NCBI GenBank assembly: GCA_029067355.1
Contig: JAIEEQ010000012.1
Coordinates: 1 to 64,000 of the forward strand
Origin: Anaeroplasmataceae bacterium
GTDB lineage: Bacteria > Bacillota_I > Bacilli_A > Acholeplasmatales > Anaeroplasmataceae
Length of the DNA stretch: 64,000 nt
Reading direction: 5' to 3'
Under the pieces are notes generated by a model that searched no databases, was not told where the DNA came from, and saw only the letters and a list, made by a program, of their open reading frames with translations. Made by a program: the position numbers and the translations under genes. Positions within the stretch are counted from its first letter, which is position 1. Every line of letters begins with the position of its first letter. Below are positions 1 through 9,681 of the stretch, in pieces.

Positions 1-599
1 TGTACAGGCCATGTAATCAGTAATACAATTGCTGCTAAAATGCTGTTAAACGGAATTACAGCATAAAAAATATAATAAAACATAAAGTTTCCTTCTGTTA
101 TCGTTTCTATTCTTCCTCCACTAATTAACTGAAACGCATCATTTGAAGCCCCAATAATTGTATTCATCCCTCCTGGAATAGTTGCCTTATAAAAAGGAAT
201 GTTTATTACAGCATTAGTAAATATTCCCATCAATACCCAAAGAAGAAAGGCGCTTAGAAAAGCCCAAACCTCTTTTAATTTAAAATGAGTATGATGATAA
301 AAGATTCCTGCACTGACTGCAACAGGAAGACCAATTAATAAATCTGCCACCTCTCCTACACAAGCTGTATTAGTTAGAGGTAATTTAACTAAAAATCTAA
401 GAAAAACACAAACAGCACCATCAATAGGTCCAAGCATAAATGAGCATATTACAATTGGAATCATAGAAAAATTAAGCTCTAAAAAGCTTGGAAATATTGG
501 TAACTTTATCTTTGGTATAACTGTGTAAAATAAAATGGATAAAGCAGCAAATATAGCAACAAAACACATTCTTTTAATTGTAAAAAAATTTTTTTTCAT
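1..599 (-). CDS. ribU: ECF transporter S component, RibU-like riboflavin transporter (3' end truncated by window edge)
   Basis: Not in the ORF track. Manual reverse-strand translation from ATG at 599: MKKNFFTIKRMCFVAIFAALSILFYTVIPKIKLPIFPSFLELNFSMIPIVICSFMLGPIDGAVCVFLRFLVKLP..., open to position 1. Hydrophobic ECF S-component pattern, preceded by an FMN riboswitch. Confidence 0.8.
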   Translation of the reverse strand, partial: MKKNFFTIKRMCFVAIFAALSILFYTVIPKIKLPIFPSFLELNFSMIPIVICSFMLGPIDGAVCVFLRFLVKLPLTNTACVGEVADLLIGLPVAVSAGIFYHHTHFKLKEVWAFLSAFLLWVLMGIFTNAVINIPFYKATIPGGMNTIIGASNDAFQLISGGRIETITEGNFMFYYIFYAVIPFNSILAAIVLLITWPV

Positions 600-630
600 A
601 TAAAATCCCTCTTCTTAAGATAAAATTAAA

Positions 631-652
631 ATCCCTAAAATACTTTAGGGAT
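631..652 (-). terminator. Intrinsic terminator / expression platform of the FMN riboswitch
   Basis: Stem ATCCCTAAA-gta-TTTTAGGGAT on the minus strand followed by T-rich TTTAATTTTA, between riboswitch aptamer and ribU start. Confidence 0.75.
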
Positions 653-679
653 ACGAAAAAACAAAAAAACATTTTACTT

Positions 680-784
680 CTCTCATCCAGACTCTACTGT
701 CGGTATAGGAATTTCACCTATTCGTGCAACTTATGCTCGCGGACTTTACCGCCGGTATGGAATTTCACCAAACCCTGAAGTATT
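680..784 (-). ncRNA. FMN riboswitch (RFN element)
   Basis: Minus strand reads ...TTCAGGGTTTGGTGAAATTCCATACCGGCGGTAAAGTCCGCGAGCATAAGTTGC...GGTGAAATTCCTATACCGACAGTAGAGTCTGGATGAGAG, the conserved RFN core segments in order. Confidence 0.95.
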
Positions 785-803
785 ATTAGATTTATATACT
801 ATT

Positions 804-832
804 ATTTTACAAATCCAATTCAAATTTGTCAA
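804..832 (-). promoter_or_regulatory. Sigma-A-type promoter for the FMN riboswitch/ribU
   Basis: TTGACA - 17 nt - TAAAAT on the minus strand (-35 at 827-832, -10 at 804-809), directly upstream of the riboswitch. Confidence 0.85.
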
Positions 833-861
833 GTTTTTTTAGTAGTGTTTGATAAAATTCC

Positions 862-1161
862 TTAAGAAGGCAATACCTCATTGACCAAGTCTGGAAACAT
901 TTCAATGAATTCCTTGGAAGTCAATTCCTGATGATCATAAACAACCGATCTTGTAGCAATAAAGCCTGATTTGGTTGTTATGATAATTTGATAATCATAA
1001 ACGGATTGAATTCCACCATATGGAAGATACTGCATCGTAATAGGACCATAGTAACGATATACATCCTTTAATATAAGCTCCTTACCTAAATAGGTTGTGT
1101 ATAAATCCGTTCCAATAGCAATTTCTTCTCCAAAGTTAACCGCTGGACTTAAATGTATCAT
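862..1161 (-). CDS. Hypothetical protein, likely starting at internal ATG (MIHLSPAV...)
   Basis: The track's 862..1200 start overlaps the upstream gene by 43 nt. The ATG at 1161 forms an ATGA overlap with the TGA stop of 1158..2021. Confidence 0.65.
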   Translation of the reverse strand: MIHLSPAVNFGEEIAIGTDLYTTYLGKELILKDVYRYYGPITMQYLPYGGIQSVYDYQIIITTKSGFIATRSVVYDHQELTSKEFIEMFPDLVNEVLPS

Positions 1162-2021
1162 TGCTTCACTTCCTTTTCTTCTGAAAATAATTCCTCCCAT
1201 TCACTTTTATCATAGGCTGGAAAGAATACAGCATATTCTTGTTCCTGCTTCCGTATTATCATGCGATAATAATATGCTCCTTGATAGCAGCGTACAGGTC
1301 TTGATACTGGATGAATACCAAGATCAGCATAAAGAGAAGGACGCTCCTTTCTATGCCAAAACTTAAAATTGTAGGGCTCATCTACCTTCTCCATTTTATC
1401 AATCAATGAAAGCGGAATAGCTACCACTAAATATAAATCAGCAAAACAAAGCATGTCCTTTTCTATAAAAACACTTAATATCACATTAGAAAAAAGTTTT
1501 CCTTTTTTTTCTAAAACATTTTCATTTTTTACAACGCGTTGTTCCATAAAGATTTCTAGATTTCTTGCTGTCTTTGGAACACCTAAAAAATCTCTAGATG
1601 TATTTAATATACCCTTAAAAATATCTTCTGCTGATTGCTTTGCTAAAGCTATCTTCTTTCTTTTACGAAAAAAATGGCAAGTTACCTTAAGAATAATATA
1701 TCCCAAAGCAGAAATTAAAAAAAGAATAATAATCCAAAGATTAGCAATAAAAAACTCTTCCATTCCCTTTCTTGCATCCATAATTAAACTTACAATCAGG
1801 AAAATAAAACTGGTTAACAAGGCAGTAAAAAATATTCGATTCATCAAATATAACCATTGTGGAAGATCACTTTTCTTCCTTTGCATGTTATACTTTTGAC
1901 TCATAGCATTTATTTTATCCATTTGTTTCTTAGTGAGTCTACGAAGAACAAAGGAGTTATATTCTTCTGTTGTTGTCTTTGTACTACGATTTGTTTGAAT
2001 CATAAAAATATTTTTCATCAT
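1158..2021 (-). CDS. Hypothetical protein with two predicted TM segments
   Basis: 287-aa ORF with two adjacent hydrophobic segments (FFTALLTSFIFLIVSLIM; LWIIILFLISALGYIIL) and a strong promoter upstream. Confidence 0.75.
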   Translation of the reverse strand: MMKNIFMIQTNRSTKTTTEEYNSFVLRRLTKKQMDKINAMSQKYNMQRKKSDLPQWLYLMNRIFFTALLTSFIFLIVSLIMDARKGMEEFFIANLWIIILFLISALGYIILKVTCHFFRKRKKIALAKQSAEDIFKGILNTSRDFLGVPKTARNLEIFMEQRVVKNENVLEKKGKLFSNVILSVFIEKDMLCFADLYLVVAIPLSLIDKMEKVDEPYNFKFWHRKERPSLYADLGIHPVSRPVRCYQGAYYYRMIIRKQEQEYAVFFPAYDKSEWEELFSEEKEVKQ

Positions 2022-2097
2022 ATTCCAGCCCTTCTTAAGGCATTTATAGTTTGCCCAAAATCATATAAAATAAAAGTCACTTTTTTATATATTTATA

Positions 2098-2126
2098 ATT
2101 ATAAAGGCTTATAAAACTCTTGTCAA
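2098..2126 (-). promoter_or_regulatory. Sigma-A-type promoter for 1158..2021
   Basis: TTGACA - 17 nt - TATAAT on the minus strand (-35 at 2121-2126, -10 at 2098-2103). Confidence 0.85.
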
Positions 2127-2140
2127 CAAAAGGATTTTCA

Positions 2141-2170
2141 GAAAAGAAAAAGTATAGAAAATTCTATACT
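2141..2170 (-). terminator. Intrinsic terminator of 2181..3326
   Basis: Perfect hairpin AGTATAGAATTTTCTATACT (2151-2170) followed by TTTTCTTTTC on the minus strand, just past the stop. Confidence 0.85.
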
Positions 2171-2180
2171 CTTTCCTTTA

Positions 2181-3326
2181 TTAATTCACTTTACGAACCT
2201 CTCCACCCGTTAAAACAATCATTTTAACAGCATCAATGGAAAAATCTTGTAGTTCAACCACTAAGGATTTATCTAATACGCCTCGTGCTAATACTTTAAT
2301 ATAATCTACCTTTTTAGAAATCAAGTTTTTCTCCTTTAAGGATTGGATATCTACTAAATCTCCCTCAGAAAAATTCTTAGATAGAACATCAATGTTAATA
2401 ATATCCTTTTTCGTGTAGGTTTTCTTTTCCTTTGAATTTTCAACCTGAATATATTCAAAAGCAGAATCATCAGTAATCAGTCCCTTGGCCTCTGTCATAG
2501 TTACATTCTTACGAATCAAATCACTAACGCTAGCCTGCTCAATAATAGCACCCTCAGTAACCTCTTCAGAGCTATACACCTTAATTAGATGTTCATCAAT
2601 CAGCTCTTCTTTGGTCATTTTTGGAATGTCAATAAATTCTGGCGTAGTTTCCTCATAGGTAAAGCCATTTGCTGTTAAAACAACATCTAATAGATCAAGA
2701 GCGTATTTTCTCTTTCTTTCAGAGGAAATCTTTAATAGGGTTGGAGTTTTTACAAAACGCTTAACCTCACTTAAATCAAGAACATGATATTTTGTTTCCT
2801 CATATTCTTTAGGATCTAAAGCATAAGCAACACATAATTTTTTACCTTTAAATAAAAGCATTGCATAGGTGTTTCTACCTAAATAAATTCTTTCCTGTTT
2901 CCAGCTTAATGATGTTTTAACTGCATAACACCGGATATGATTGATAAGATCTCGATATTGATTTTGTACTTCCTCTGAGGAAAGAATAAGTTTAGCCTTA
3001 AAGCTATAATTATACTGTACAAAGATTTTTCGACCATTTACGACCTGAACAACCTTTTCTGGTTCCTCCTCTGCTTGAAAATCCTCTTCGCTCTCCTCTT
3101 CCTCTTCATCTTCTACAAAAGAATCAGATTCCGTTTTTATCTCAACTGGTTCTGCCTTTTCTTCTTTGATAGCCTCTGGTACAGACTTAGTTTCTATCTT
3201 TATTGGAGCTACTTCCTGTTTAGGGGTCTTTTTATTCTTCTTGAAATGAAAGATTAAACAGATTACTCCTACTATACATACTGCCGCTACAATAGCAACT
3301 AAAATGATTAATTGTTCTGTTGTCAT
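2181..3326 (-). CDS. Membrane-anchored protein: N-terminal TM, acidic linker, uncharacterised domain shared with the 14032..17001 protein
   Basis: 381 aa; N-terminal TM (LIILVAIVAAVCIVGVICLIF), Glu-rich linker, domain SFKAKLILSSEEV...YLGRNTYAML...AYALDP... RBS AGGAGG upstream of ATG. Confidence 0.75.
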   Translation of the reverse strand: MTTEQLIILVAIVAAVCIVGVICLIFHFKKNKKTPKQEVAPIKIETKSVPEAIKEEKAEPVEIKTESDSFVEDEEEEESEEDFQAEEEPEKVVQVVNGRKIFVQYNYSFKAKLILSSEEVQNQYRDLINHIRCYAVKTSLSWKQERIYLGRNTYAMLLFKGKKLCVAYALDPKEYEETKYHVLDLSEVKRFVKTPTLLKISSERKRKYALDLLDVVLTANGFTYEETTPEFIDIPKMTKEELIDEHLIKVYSSEEVTEGAIIEQASVSDLIRKNVTMTEAKGLITDDSAFEYIQVENSKEKKTYTKKDIINIDVLSKNFSEGDLVDIQSLKEKNLISKKVDYIKVLARGVLDKSLVVELQDFSIDAVKMIVLTGGEVRKVN

Positions 3327-3363
3327 TTTATGTTCCTCCTACTTCCTTATTTTCATTATATCT

Positions 3364-3372
3364 ATTATACCA
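3364..3372 (-). promoter_or_regulatory. Extended -10 promoter for 2181..3326
   Basis: TGGTATAAT on the minus strand about 40 nt upstream of the ATG; no good -35. Confidence 0.55.
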
Positions 3373-3529
3373 CAAGCCGAAATGAAAAATCTATACCCAT
3401 TCAAGAAAAATCCTCTTTCATAAGAAGAATTTTTTTCTTGAATTTTCATTGAGAAATAGGCTTAGATTTTTCAAAAAAACTTGAATAAAAGATATCCAGT
3501 TCATTTCAACTATCAAGTAGCTTTTACTA

Positions 3530-4111
3530 CTAAATATGCTCCTCTATTTTAGTAAGAACATCTGTTAAGCCAAGCTTTGTTTCAGAGGAGGTTAAAATAA
3601 AACTATCCTCTTCACTAAGTTCAAGAGTTTCTAATATCAACTTCTTATTTTTCGCATACTCACTACGCTTAACCTTATCTGCCTTTGTAGCAATCACGCA
3701 AACCTTCTTTTGATAATACTTTAAAAACTGATACATCACAATATCATCCTTAGTTGGCTTATGTCTAAAGTCCACCAAAAGAAAGACAAGCTTCAGCTGC
3801 TGTCTTTTTGTAATATATTCTTCTATCATTTTCCCAAAGGTAGCCTTTACTGCCTTACTAACATTTGCAAAGCCATAACCAGGCACATCAATAAAGAAAA
3901 AGGAATCATTAATAAAATAAACATTTAAGGTTTGTGTTTTTCCAGGATTGGAGGAGGTTTTTGCAAGCTTTTTCCGATTCGTTAAAGCATTAATAAAGGA
4001 AGATTTTCCTACATTAGATCGTCCACAAAACATAAACTCTATGGAGGTATGAAGTGGAAGCCCACTATTTTTTACTGCTGAGGTAATAAATTCTGCTTTC
4101 GTAATTACCAT
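3530..4111 (-). CDS. engB: Ribosome biogenesis GTPase YsxC/EngB
   Basis: G1 motif GRSNVGKSSFIN, GKTQTLN, DVPGYGFA, TKADK; 193 aa. Confidence 0.95.
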   Translation of the reverse strand: MVITKAEFITSAVKNSGLPLHTSIEFMFCGRSNVGKSSFINALTNRKKLAKTSSNPGKTQTLNVYFINDSFFFIDVPGYGFANVSKAVKATFGKMIEEYITKRQQLKLVFLLVDFRHKPTKDDIVMYQFLKYYQKKVCVIATKADKVKRSEYAKNKKLILETLELSEEDSFILTSSETKLGLTDVLTKIEEHI

Positions 4112-4920
4112 TCTAATCCCAGCCTTTCTCGAATCGGATTAAATTCTTGTTCTGTTAGAGTAGAGGTTCCAAGCATTGCATGCTTTGTTCCATGATCCCC
4201 ATGAAAATCAGATCCAGCAGAACAAAGGAGATGATGTTTTTCAGCTAAAGATCTAAAATACATTTCATCAGTTTCTTTATTTTTTGGATATCGGACTTCT
4301 ATTCCATCAAATCCTAAGTTTATAATTTCTTCAACAATTTCTCTAGGTAAAAGACACGGATGTGCCAAAATTGTTAAACAGCCTGCCTGTTTAACAAAGT
4401 GAATTCCCTCCTCAACTGAAAGCTTTGTAGAAGGAATATAGGCCTTTGAATTATTTGCAACATATATTTCTGCTTCCTTTTCAGAAATAGAATTGCTTTT
4501 GGCAATATTATAGCACATATTTGCCCTAGTTATAATTTCATTTTCAGAAAGTAAAGCCTCTAAATCAATTTCAACATGATATATCTCATGGATTTTTTTC
4601 ATCATTTGAATGGCTCTAGTCTTACGCTCCTCCTTTTTGCTCTTAGAAAATTCCAAAAGAGCTTTTGGAACAATATTTTTATAGAACAAGCAGACAATAT
4701 GAACAGAATATCCCTTATAATCCGTAGAAAGCTCCATTCCAGAAAGAACATGAATGCCAGAATCCTTCGCATAGGTTTGGATTTCCTCACAACCAAAAAC
4801 ACTATCGTGATCAGTAAGAGCAAAGTATGCAACATCTTCTTTTTTTGCAAGCTCTACAAGCTCCTTTGGAGAAAGTAATCCATCTGAATAAATCGAATGG
4901 TTATGTAAATCAATCTTCAT
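4105..4920 (-). CDS. PHP domain metal-dependent phosphoesterase (TrpH/YciV-like)
   Basis: N-terminal DLHNHSIYSDG, LTDHDS, SGMELS, LAHPCLL, GSDFHG motifs. Confidence 0.9.
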   Translation of the reverse strand: MKIDLHNHSIYSDGLLSPKELVELAKKEDVAYFALTDHDSVFGCEEIQTYAKDSGIHVLSGMELSTDYKGYSVHIVCLFYKNIVPKALLEFSKSKKEERKTRAIQMMKKIHEIYHVEIDLEALLSENEIITRANMCYNIAKSNSISEKEAEIYVANNSKAYIPSTKLSVEEGIHFVKQAGCLTILAHPCLLPREIVEEIINLGFDGIEVRYPKNKETDEMYFRSLAEKHHLLCSAGSDFHGDHGTKHAMLGTSTLTEQEFNPIRERLGLEW

Positions 4921-5459
4921 AGGCTTTCCTCCATATCCTCATATTTCTTAATTCTTTTTATTCTTTTAAAGGCCTTTTTCTCTCCAAGCTCACTAATCCA
5001 ACAAAGCCATTTTCGCAATACCTTTGCTGAGGATTCATGCATCTGGATAGCATCATTTCTTCTATCAAAATACTCTAAGGCAGAACTCTGATTGTAGTTT
5101 TTTTTCATATAGATTTTGCTTGCAGCAACTCGATCACAAAGACTTTCCTTTAAATATCGAATAGGTATCTGAACAGGAATATATTCGTCTCCAATATAAT
5201 CCGTCCAGTATTCATAATGATGCTTATTTCTTCCTTTATGGTGCATCCAAGCTAAGGAATATCCCTTATCCTTTCTTTCTAAAGCGTTAGGGGAACATAT
5301 TCCAGTAAAATATTTTGCTCCTGGAATAAATTCTGTCAAAGAATACTTAGATAAATCATGAAAGAATCCCTGAAACCCAATTCCAACCTTAAAGCAATAT
5401 CTTATAACCTTATGTCGATGTCTTGTTATTGTGATAAAATGCTGAATTGGATGTATCAT
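4917..5459 (-). CDS. DUF5662-like protein
   Basis: HDLSKYSLTEFIPGAKYF...AWMHHKGRNKHHYEYWTD motif pattern; ATGA overlaps with both neighbours. Confidence 0.7.
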   Translation of the reverse strand: MIHPIQHFITITRHRHKVIRYCFKVGIGFQGFFHDLSKYSLTEFIPGAKYFTGICSPNALERKDKGYSLAWMHHKGRNKHHYEYWTDYIGDEYIPVQIPIRYLKESLCDRVAASKIYMKKNYNQSSALEYFDRRNDAIQMHESSAKVLRKWLCWISELGEKKAFKRIKRIKKYEDMEESL

Positions 5460-5785
5460 ACTTCACCTGTAAAGGCCTTTAATTTAGAAATTACAGCCTC
5501 TACTTTCTCTAACTTGTTCTTTTCTATGGATAAATAGTAGTAATTTTTTGTTCCCTTTTTTACATATTGAATGAGCTTAGCCTTATATAAAAGCTTCATA
5601 TGATGTGACATTGTAGGTCGAGTAATACAATGCTTCATTTTGATATCTCCAATCCGAATTCCATTTGGATAGATGGTAGCCAGCTCTAGAATAATACTTT
5701 GACGTACCTCTGAGGAAAGGGCATCTAGAATAGGCCTTGCCTCAATAATTTCCTTTTTTAGCTCTTTTAACTCTTCTTCTTTCAT
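5456..5785 (-). CDS. ArsR-family winged-helix transcriptional regulator
   Basis: 109 aa, ILDALSSEVRQSIILEL...TRPTMSHHMKLLYKAKLIQYVKKGTKNYYYL. Confidence 0.85.
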   Translation of the reverse strand: MKEEELKELKKEIIEARPILDALSSEVRQSIILELATIYPNGIRIGDIKMKHCITRPTMSHHMKLLYKAKLIQYVKKGTKNYYYLSIEKNKLEKVEAVISKLKAFTGEV

Positions 5786-5790
5786 TTGTT

Positions 5791-8478
5791 CTACTCCGTT
5801 CTTAAGGCTACCACTGGATCCTTCTTAGCAGCAGATCTAGCTGGGATAACACCAGAAATTACAGTAAGTAGAATACTTACCAAAATCATAACGCCTGCCT
5901 GCCAAATTGGTAAAGAGGCAATTGGAGTAACTCCAGTTAAGTTTTCCACAATTATATTTAGAATCAAGGAAATGAAATAGGTGACAAGAATACCAAATGT
6001 ACCTGAAATTAATCCAATAATAAAGGTTTCAGCATTAAATAGGTGAGTGACATCCTTCTTTCTTCCACCTAAGGAACGAATCACACCAATTTCCTTTACA
6101 CGCTCTACAACAGAAACATAGGTGATAATTGCAATCATAAAGCAGGAAACTACCAAGGATAATGCTGTAAAGGCAATTAAAGCTGTGGTAACCAAGCTAA
6201 TTAAGCTATTAATCATATCTATCATTACTGCAATATTATCTGTATAGGTTATCTTTTCACGCTCTAGTGAAGTAAGTGTTACGCTTTCTCCCTTACTATT
6301 ATGAAATGTAAGAGTTTCATCTGAATTCCAAGCATCAAGGTGCTTAGTTACTCCATCCTTCAAATCAAAATTAATTGGATAAATAGAAATATCATTTGCA
6401 ACATCCATTCCGCCAAGCTGTCTTAAAGATAATGTTGTGTACATCGCTGTATTCTGAGTTGCCCCTGATCCTTCCCCCATCATTGTTCCTAAAAGCTCTG
6501 ACATAGCATTGGTCGTTCCAACGTAGCCTGTGGCTGGCTTTATAGAACCATCTGGTGCTTGAAATTCATAGGAATAGGTGATGAACTGTAAGTTTGTTTG
6601 ATCATATGCTCCAAAATAAGGAAGCTTATGTTCAAGTAAATATTTTACAACCTCAGAGGTTAATCCCTCTTTTATAAAGTTCTTTGTAAAGACTTCAGTA
6701 TAAAAAAAGCCACTTGTCATGCAGCCATAGGATATTGTATCCTTTGGTCTTAAAATTGCTTTTACTGTAAGCTCCTTTGCCCCACTTGTTTCCATAATAT
6801 GTTCATAGGTAAATGGAGAATACATAGAGGTGAAAGGGTTTGTATTTTTTTGATATATTTGATCATTTGGATAATAATAAAATTTCTTTCCAACTAGCTC
6901 ACTATAATCAAAACGATTCTTATCAATCTCTGGATTATAGTTTGGGTCATTTAAGTGACGATACATCGTATTAATAAATTGCTCTTGAGAAAAATACCCA
7001 AGCTGAGCTAATAATAAATCTGTTAATTCCTGATCCTTATTAACAACAATCATAATCTCATTATCCTTAGTAGCAATATCTTCTCCATAAAGCATATCGT
7101 ACTGACTTAAAATATAGTCTTTATCATTTGGAGCCTGCTGAAAAACATTTGTTAATCCTGTAACATAGCTTGCGTACTGAGAATAATCCGTTTCCTTTAG
7201 CACAGAGGTATAGGTGGATTTAATAGCTGATAAGGACATATTTTTCGTTTCCTGATCCTTTTCATTGACCTTAAAGGAGGTATAAATATTATTTGTAACA
7301 TCAATTCCATAGTCTAAGGTAATTGCAGCAGCATATCCATCCTCAATACTAAACACATAATCAATATAATCTTGTGTAATATTATTGCTGATTTGCATTT
7401 TATCCATTTGTTGTCCTTGAGCAATTAATCGCTTTAAAACAGAATTGACATTAATCTTCCCATCAATAATTTCTAAAGAATCAAGCTTTTGTCCCATTCC
7501 CATACCACTCATCATAGCTGACAAATCATAAGCTGTTTCAGAAATTTGAACTGGATTTCCTGAAAGCATATCATCCTGCATAGAGGTAATATATCCTTGT
7601 ACACCACTAGAAACCGCCAACACACTAGATACTCCAATAATACCAATAGACCCTGCAACACAGATTAATGCAGTTCTTGCTTTCTTTGTGAAAAGATTTC
7701 TCAAGGATAACTTAAAAGCCGTCCAAAAGGACATTTTTGCTTTTTCCTTCTTTGTAGAATCCGTTTCTGTAATCTTGTATTCAGCTTGCTCTTCTAAAAG
7801 TGTATAAGGATTAGAATCAGATATCAGCTCACCATCTAATAATCGAACAATACGTGAAGAATACTGCTTTGCCAAATCTGGATTATGTGTAACCATAATA
7901 ACCAATTTTTCCTTAGATATCTCTTTTATTAATTCCATAATCTGAATAGAGGTCTGTGTATCTAAAGCTCCGGTTGGCTCATCAGCAAGCAAAATTTCTG
8001 GTTCATTCACTAAAGCTCTTGCAATAGCAACTCTTTGACATTGTCCCCCTGAAAGTTGATTTGGATGCTTATCATATTGCCCCTCTAAGCCAACCCGATC
8101 AATTGCCTTCTTAGCACGAAGGATACGCTCCTCCTTTGATAAGCCTGCAATTGTCAAAGCAAGTTCAACATTTCCTAATATTGTCTGATGAGGAATAAGA
8201 TTATAGCTTTGAAAAATAAAGCCTATTCTATGGTTTCTATAAACATCCCAATCCTTATCCTTAAAATCTTTTGTACTTCTTCCATTAATAAAAAGATCAC
8301 CAGAACTATATTTATCTAATCCGCCGATTATATTTAGCATCGTGGTTTTTCCACAACCAGATGGGCCTAAAATAGAAACAAATTCATTTGCTCTAAAAGC
8401 CAGATTTATACCCTTTAAGGCATGCACATAAGTATCTGCAACCTTATAATCCTTTACTATGTTTTCTAAACGCAACAT
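5791..8478 (-). CDS. ABC transporter, fused ATP-binding and FtsX-type permease (MacB-like)
   Basis: Walker A GPSGCGKTT, signature LSGGQCQRVAIARAL, Walker B ILLADEPTGALD, then a large extracytoplasmic region and C-terminal FtsX TMs. Confidence 0.93.
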   Translation of the reverse strand: MLRLENIVKDYKVADTYVHALKGINLAFRANEFVSILGPSGCGKTTMLNIIGGLDKYSSGDLFINGRSTKDFKDKDWDVYRNHRIGFIFQSYNLIPHQTILGNVELALTIAGLSKEERILRAKKAIDRVGLEGQYDKHPNQLSGGQCQRVAIARALVNEPEILLADEPTGALDTQTSIQIMELIKEISKEKLVIMVTHNPDLAKQYSSRIVRLLDGELISDSNPYTLLEEQAEYKITETDSTKKEKAKMSFWTAFKLSLRNLFTKKARTALICVAGSIGIIGVSSVLAVSSGVQGYITSMQDDMLSGNPVQISETAYDLSAMMSGMGMGQKLDSLEIIDGKINVNSVLKRLIAQGQQMDKMQISNNITQDYIDYVFSIEDGYAAAITLDYGIDVTNNIYTSFKVNEKDQETKNMSLSAIKSTYTSVLKETDYSQYASYVTGLTNVFQQAPNDKDYILSQYDMLYGEDIATKDNEIMIVVNKDQELTDLLLAQLGYFSQEQFINTMYRHLNDPNYNPEIDKNRFDYSELVGKKFYYYPNDQIYQKNTNPFTSMYSPFTYEHIMETSGAKELTVKAILRPKDTISYGCMTSGFFYTEVFTKNFIKEGLTSEVVKYLLEHKLPYFGAYDQTNLQFITYSYEFQAPDGSIKPATGYVGTTNAMSELLGTMMGEGSGATQNTAMYTTLSLRQLGGMDVANDISIYPINFDLKDGVTKHLDAWNSDETLTFHNSKGESVTLTSLEREKITYTDNIAVMIDMINSLISLVTTALIAFTALSLVVSCFMIAIITYVSVVERVKEIGVIRSLGGRKKDVTHLFNAETFIIGLISGTFGILVTYFISLILNIIVENLTGVTPIASLPIWQAGVMILVSILLTVISGVIPARSAAKKDPVVALRTE

Positions 8479-8552
8479 ACGACCACTCCTTCTTTGGTTG
8501 ATTTTTTTCTACCATCCATATTATACACTACAATATATATTCAATAAAGAAA

Positions 8553-8581
8553 AAAAAGAGGTATGAAAAACGTTTTCACAC
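8553..8581 (-). terminator. Intrinsic terminator of 8585..9208
   Basis: GTGTGAAAACGTTTTTCATAC hairpin followed by CTCTTTTTTTTC on the minus strand. Confidence 0.75.
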
Positions 8582-8584
8582 ACT

Positions 8585-9208
8585 CTAAATAAAATGACCA
8601 AAAAATTTAGCTAATAGTGGAACAAGAAGTCCGCCAAAAACAAAATATAATGCTGTATATAAAACATCGTTAGGATTAGGAATTGTATTTTGGCAAATCA
8701 GTAAAATGAAAATACCTAGCCCACCAACCAAGGAGGTAACCCCAATGCATCGCCATGTAAAAAAGTTAATATTGTAATCCCAAATAAAGCTATCTGTGTA
8801 TTTATCTCTAGTCAAGGTTAAATAGTACTCTATTAAGAGATTGTATAAATCTCTTTTTTTTGCCTTTTCAGGATTTTTTCTCATATATGCGGGAGAAAAA
8901 TAGATTCCCATAAGAGCCTTACTCACAATATCTACATCTTGTTCTCTACCCTCTATATAATCTAATAACACAAAAAGATTTTCTAATTTCTCATTACTTC
9001 TATCTAAGCTTGATATTTTCTTTGAAAAGATTTCTCTTCTCTTTCGATTAATCAAATATAAAGAAATATACAACCATACAATCAAGGTGACTAACCAGAA
9101 AATAAAGGTTATGGCAGAAAAAAGAAAGGAGGGCATTATAATATCTACAATCAATAGCACAAAAGCTGTAATTGAGCATATTATAGCAATAATGATTGCA
9201 ATCATCAT
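8585..9208 (-). CDS. Hypothetical multi-TM membrane protein
   Basis: 207 aa; hydrophobic pairs at both ends, charged central region; RBS GGAGTG upstream. Confidence 0.7.
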   Translation of the reverse strand: MMIAIIIAIICSITAFVLLIVDIIMPSFLFSAITFIFWLVTLIVWLYISLYLINRKRREIFSKKISSLDRSNEKLENLFVLLDYIEGREQDVDIVSKALMGIYFSPAYMRKNPEKAKKRDLYNLLIEYYLTLTRDKYTDSFIWDYNINFFTWRCIGVTSLVGGLGIFILLICQNTIPNPNDVLYTALYFVFGGLLVPLLAKFFGHFI

Positions 9209-9639
9209 AAGACATCACTCCTTTCAAAACTTATATATATTGTATTCTATTTCTACTCTTCTTTCAAGGATTAAATGAATAAAACTTTTAAAAATCATAT
9301 CATTTATCATAAACTGAATTTTCGTGTTACTATTGAGCTTTATAAGAGAAATGAAATTGCTGTTTTGAAAAGATTTAATCATAAAGACACTAAAAACAAA
9401 TGCAAAATCCTTAGCACATAAAGATATTTTATATTGAATGAAATATTATCATTTCATTTTACTAAATAGCTTCCTGACTTTATCTCATTAAAAAGACGTT
9501 ACTCTTTATTTTAAAACATTCTCTTATCATCTACATTTAATTTATGAACCTTATCAACTACCACTGTAAGCTGTTTAAATTCCTAAGCTCATTAGCCATT
9601 ATTGTATAGCCTTTCTATAAAAATGTTTTAACTATTTCT

Positions 9640-9672
9640 AATAAAAAAAAACAATGTCAAATGACATTGTTA
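9640..9672 (-). terminator. Intrinsic terminator downstream of tRNA-Arg
   Basis: AACAATGTCATTTGACATTGTT followed by TTTTTTT on the minus strand. Confidence 0.9.
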
Positions 9673-9681
9673 GATTTTCAC

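Noticed and set aside
1158-1160. TGA-as-Trp (Mycoplasma-type) genetic code
   Set aside because: TGA ends the 1158..2021 ORF in an ATGA overlap with the next gene, and many TGG Trp codons are used; no evidence for recoding.
1162-1200. Upstream start of ORF 862..1200
   Set aside because: Would overlap 1158..2021 by 43 nt; the ATG at 1161 gives a standard ATGA coupling.
1097-2114. Plus-strand ORFs 1097..1366, 1453..1899 and 1857..2114
   Set aside because: Antisense to a well supported minus-strand gene with promoter; Lys/Ile/Phe-rich translations typical of AT-rich shadow frames.
3399-3444. Imperfect inverted repeat ATTCAAGAAAAA...TTTTTTTCTTGAAT between EngB and 2181..3326
   Set aside because: Could be a terminator for EngB but no clean U-tract follows on the minus strand; not reported as a feature.
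9230-9640. About 400-bp AT-rich intergenic region as a possible small RNA locus
   Set aside because: No convincing promoter-terminator pair or conserved structure could be identified by eye.
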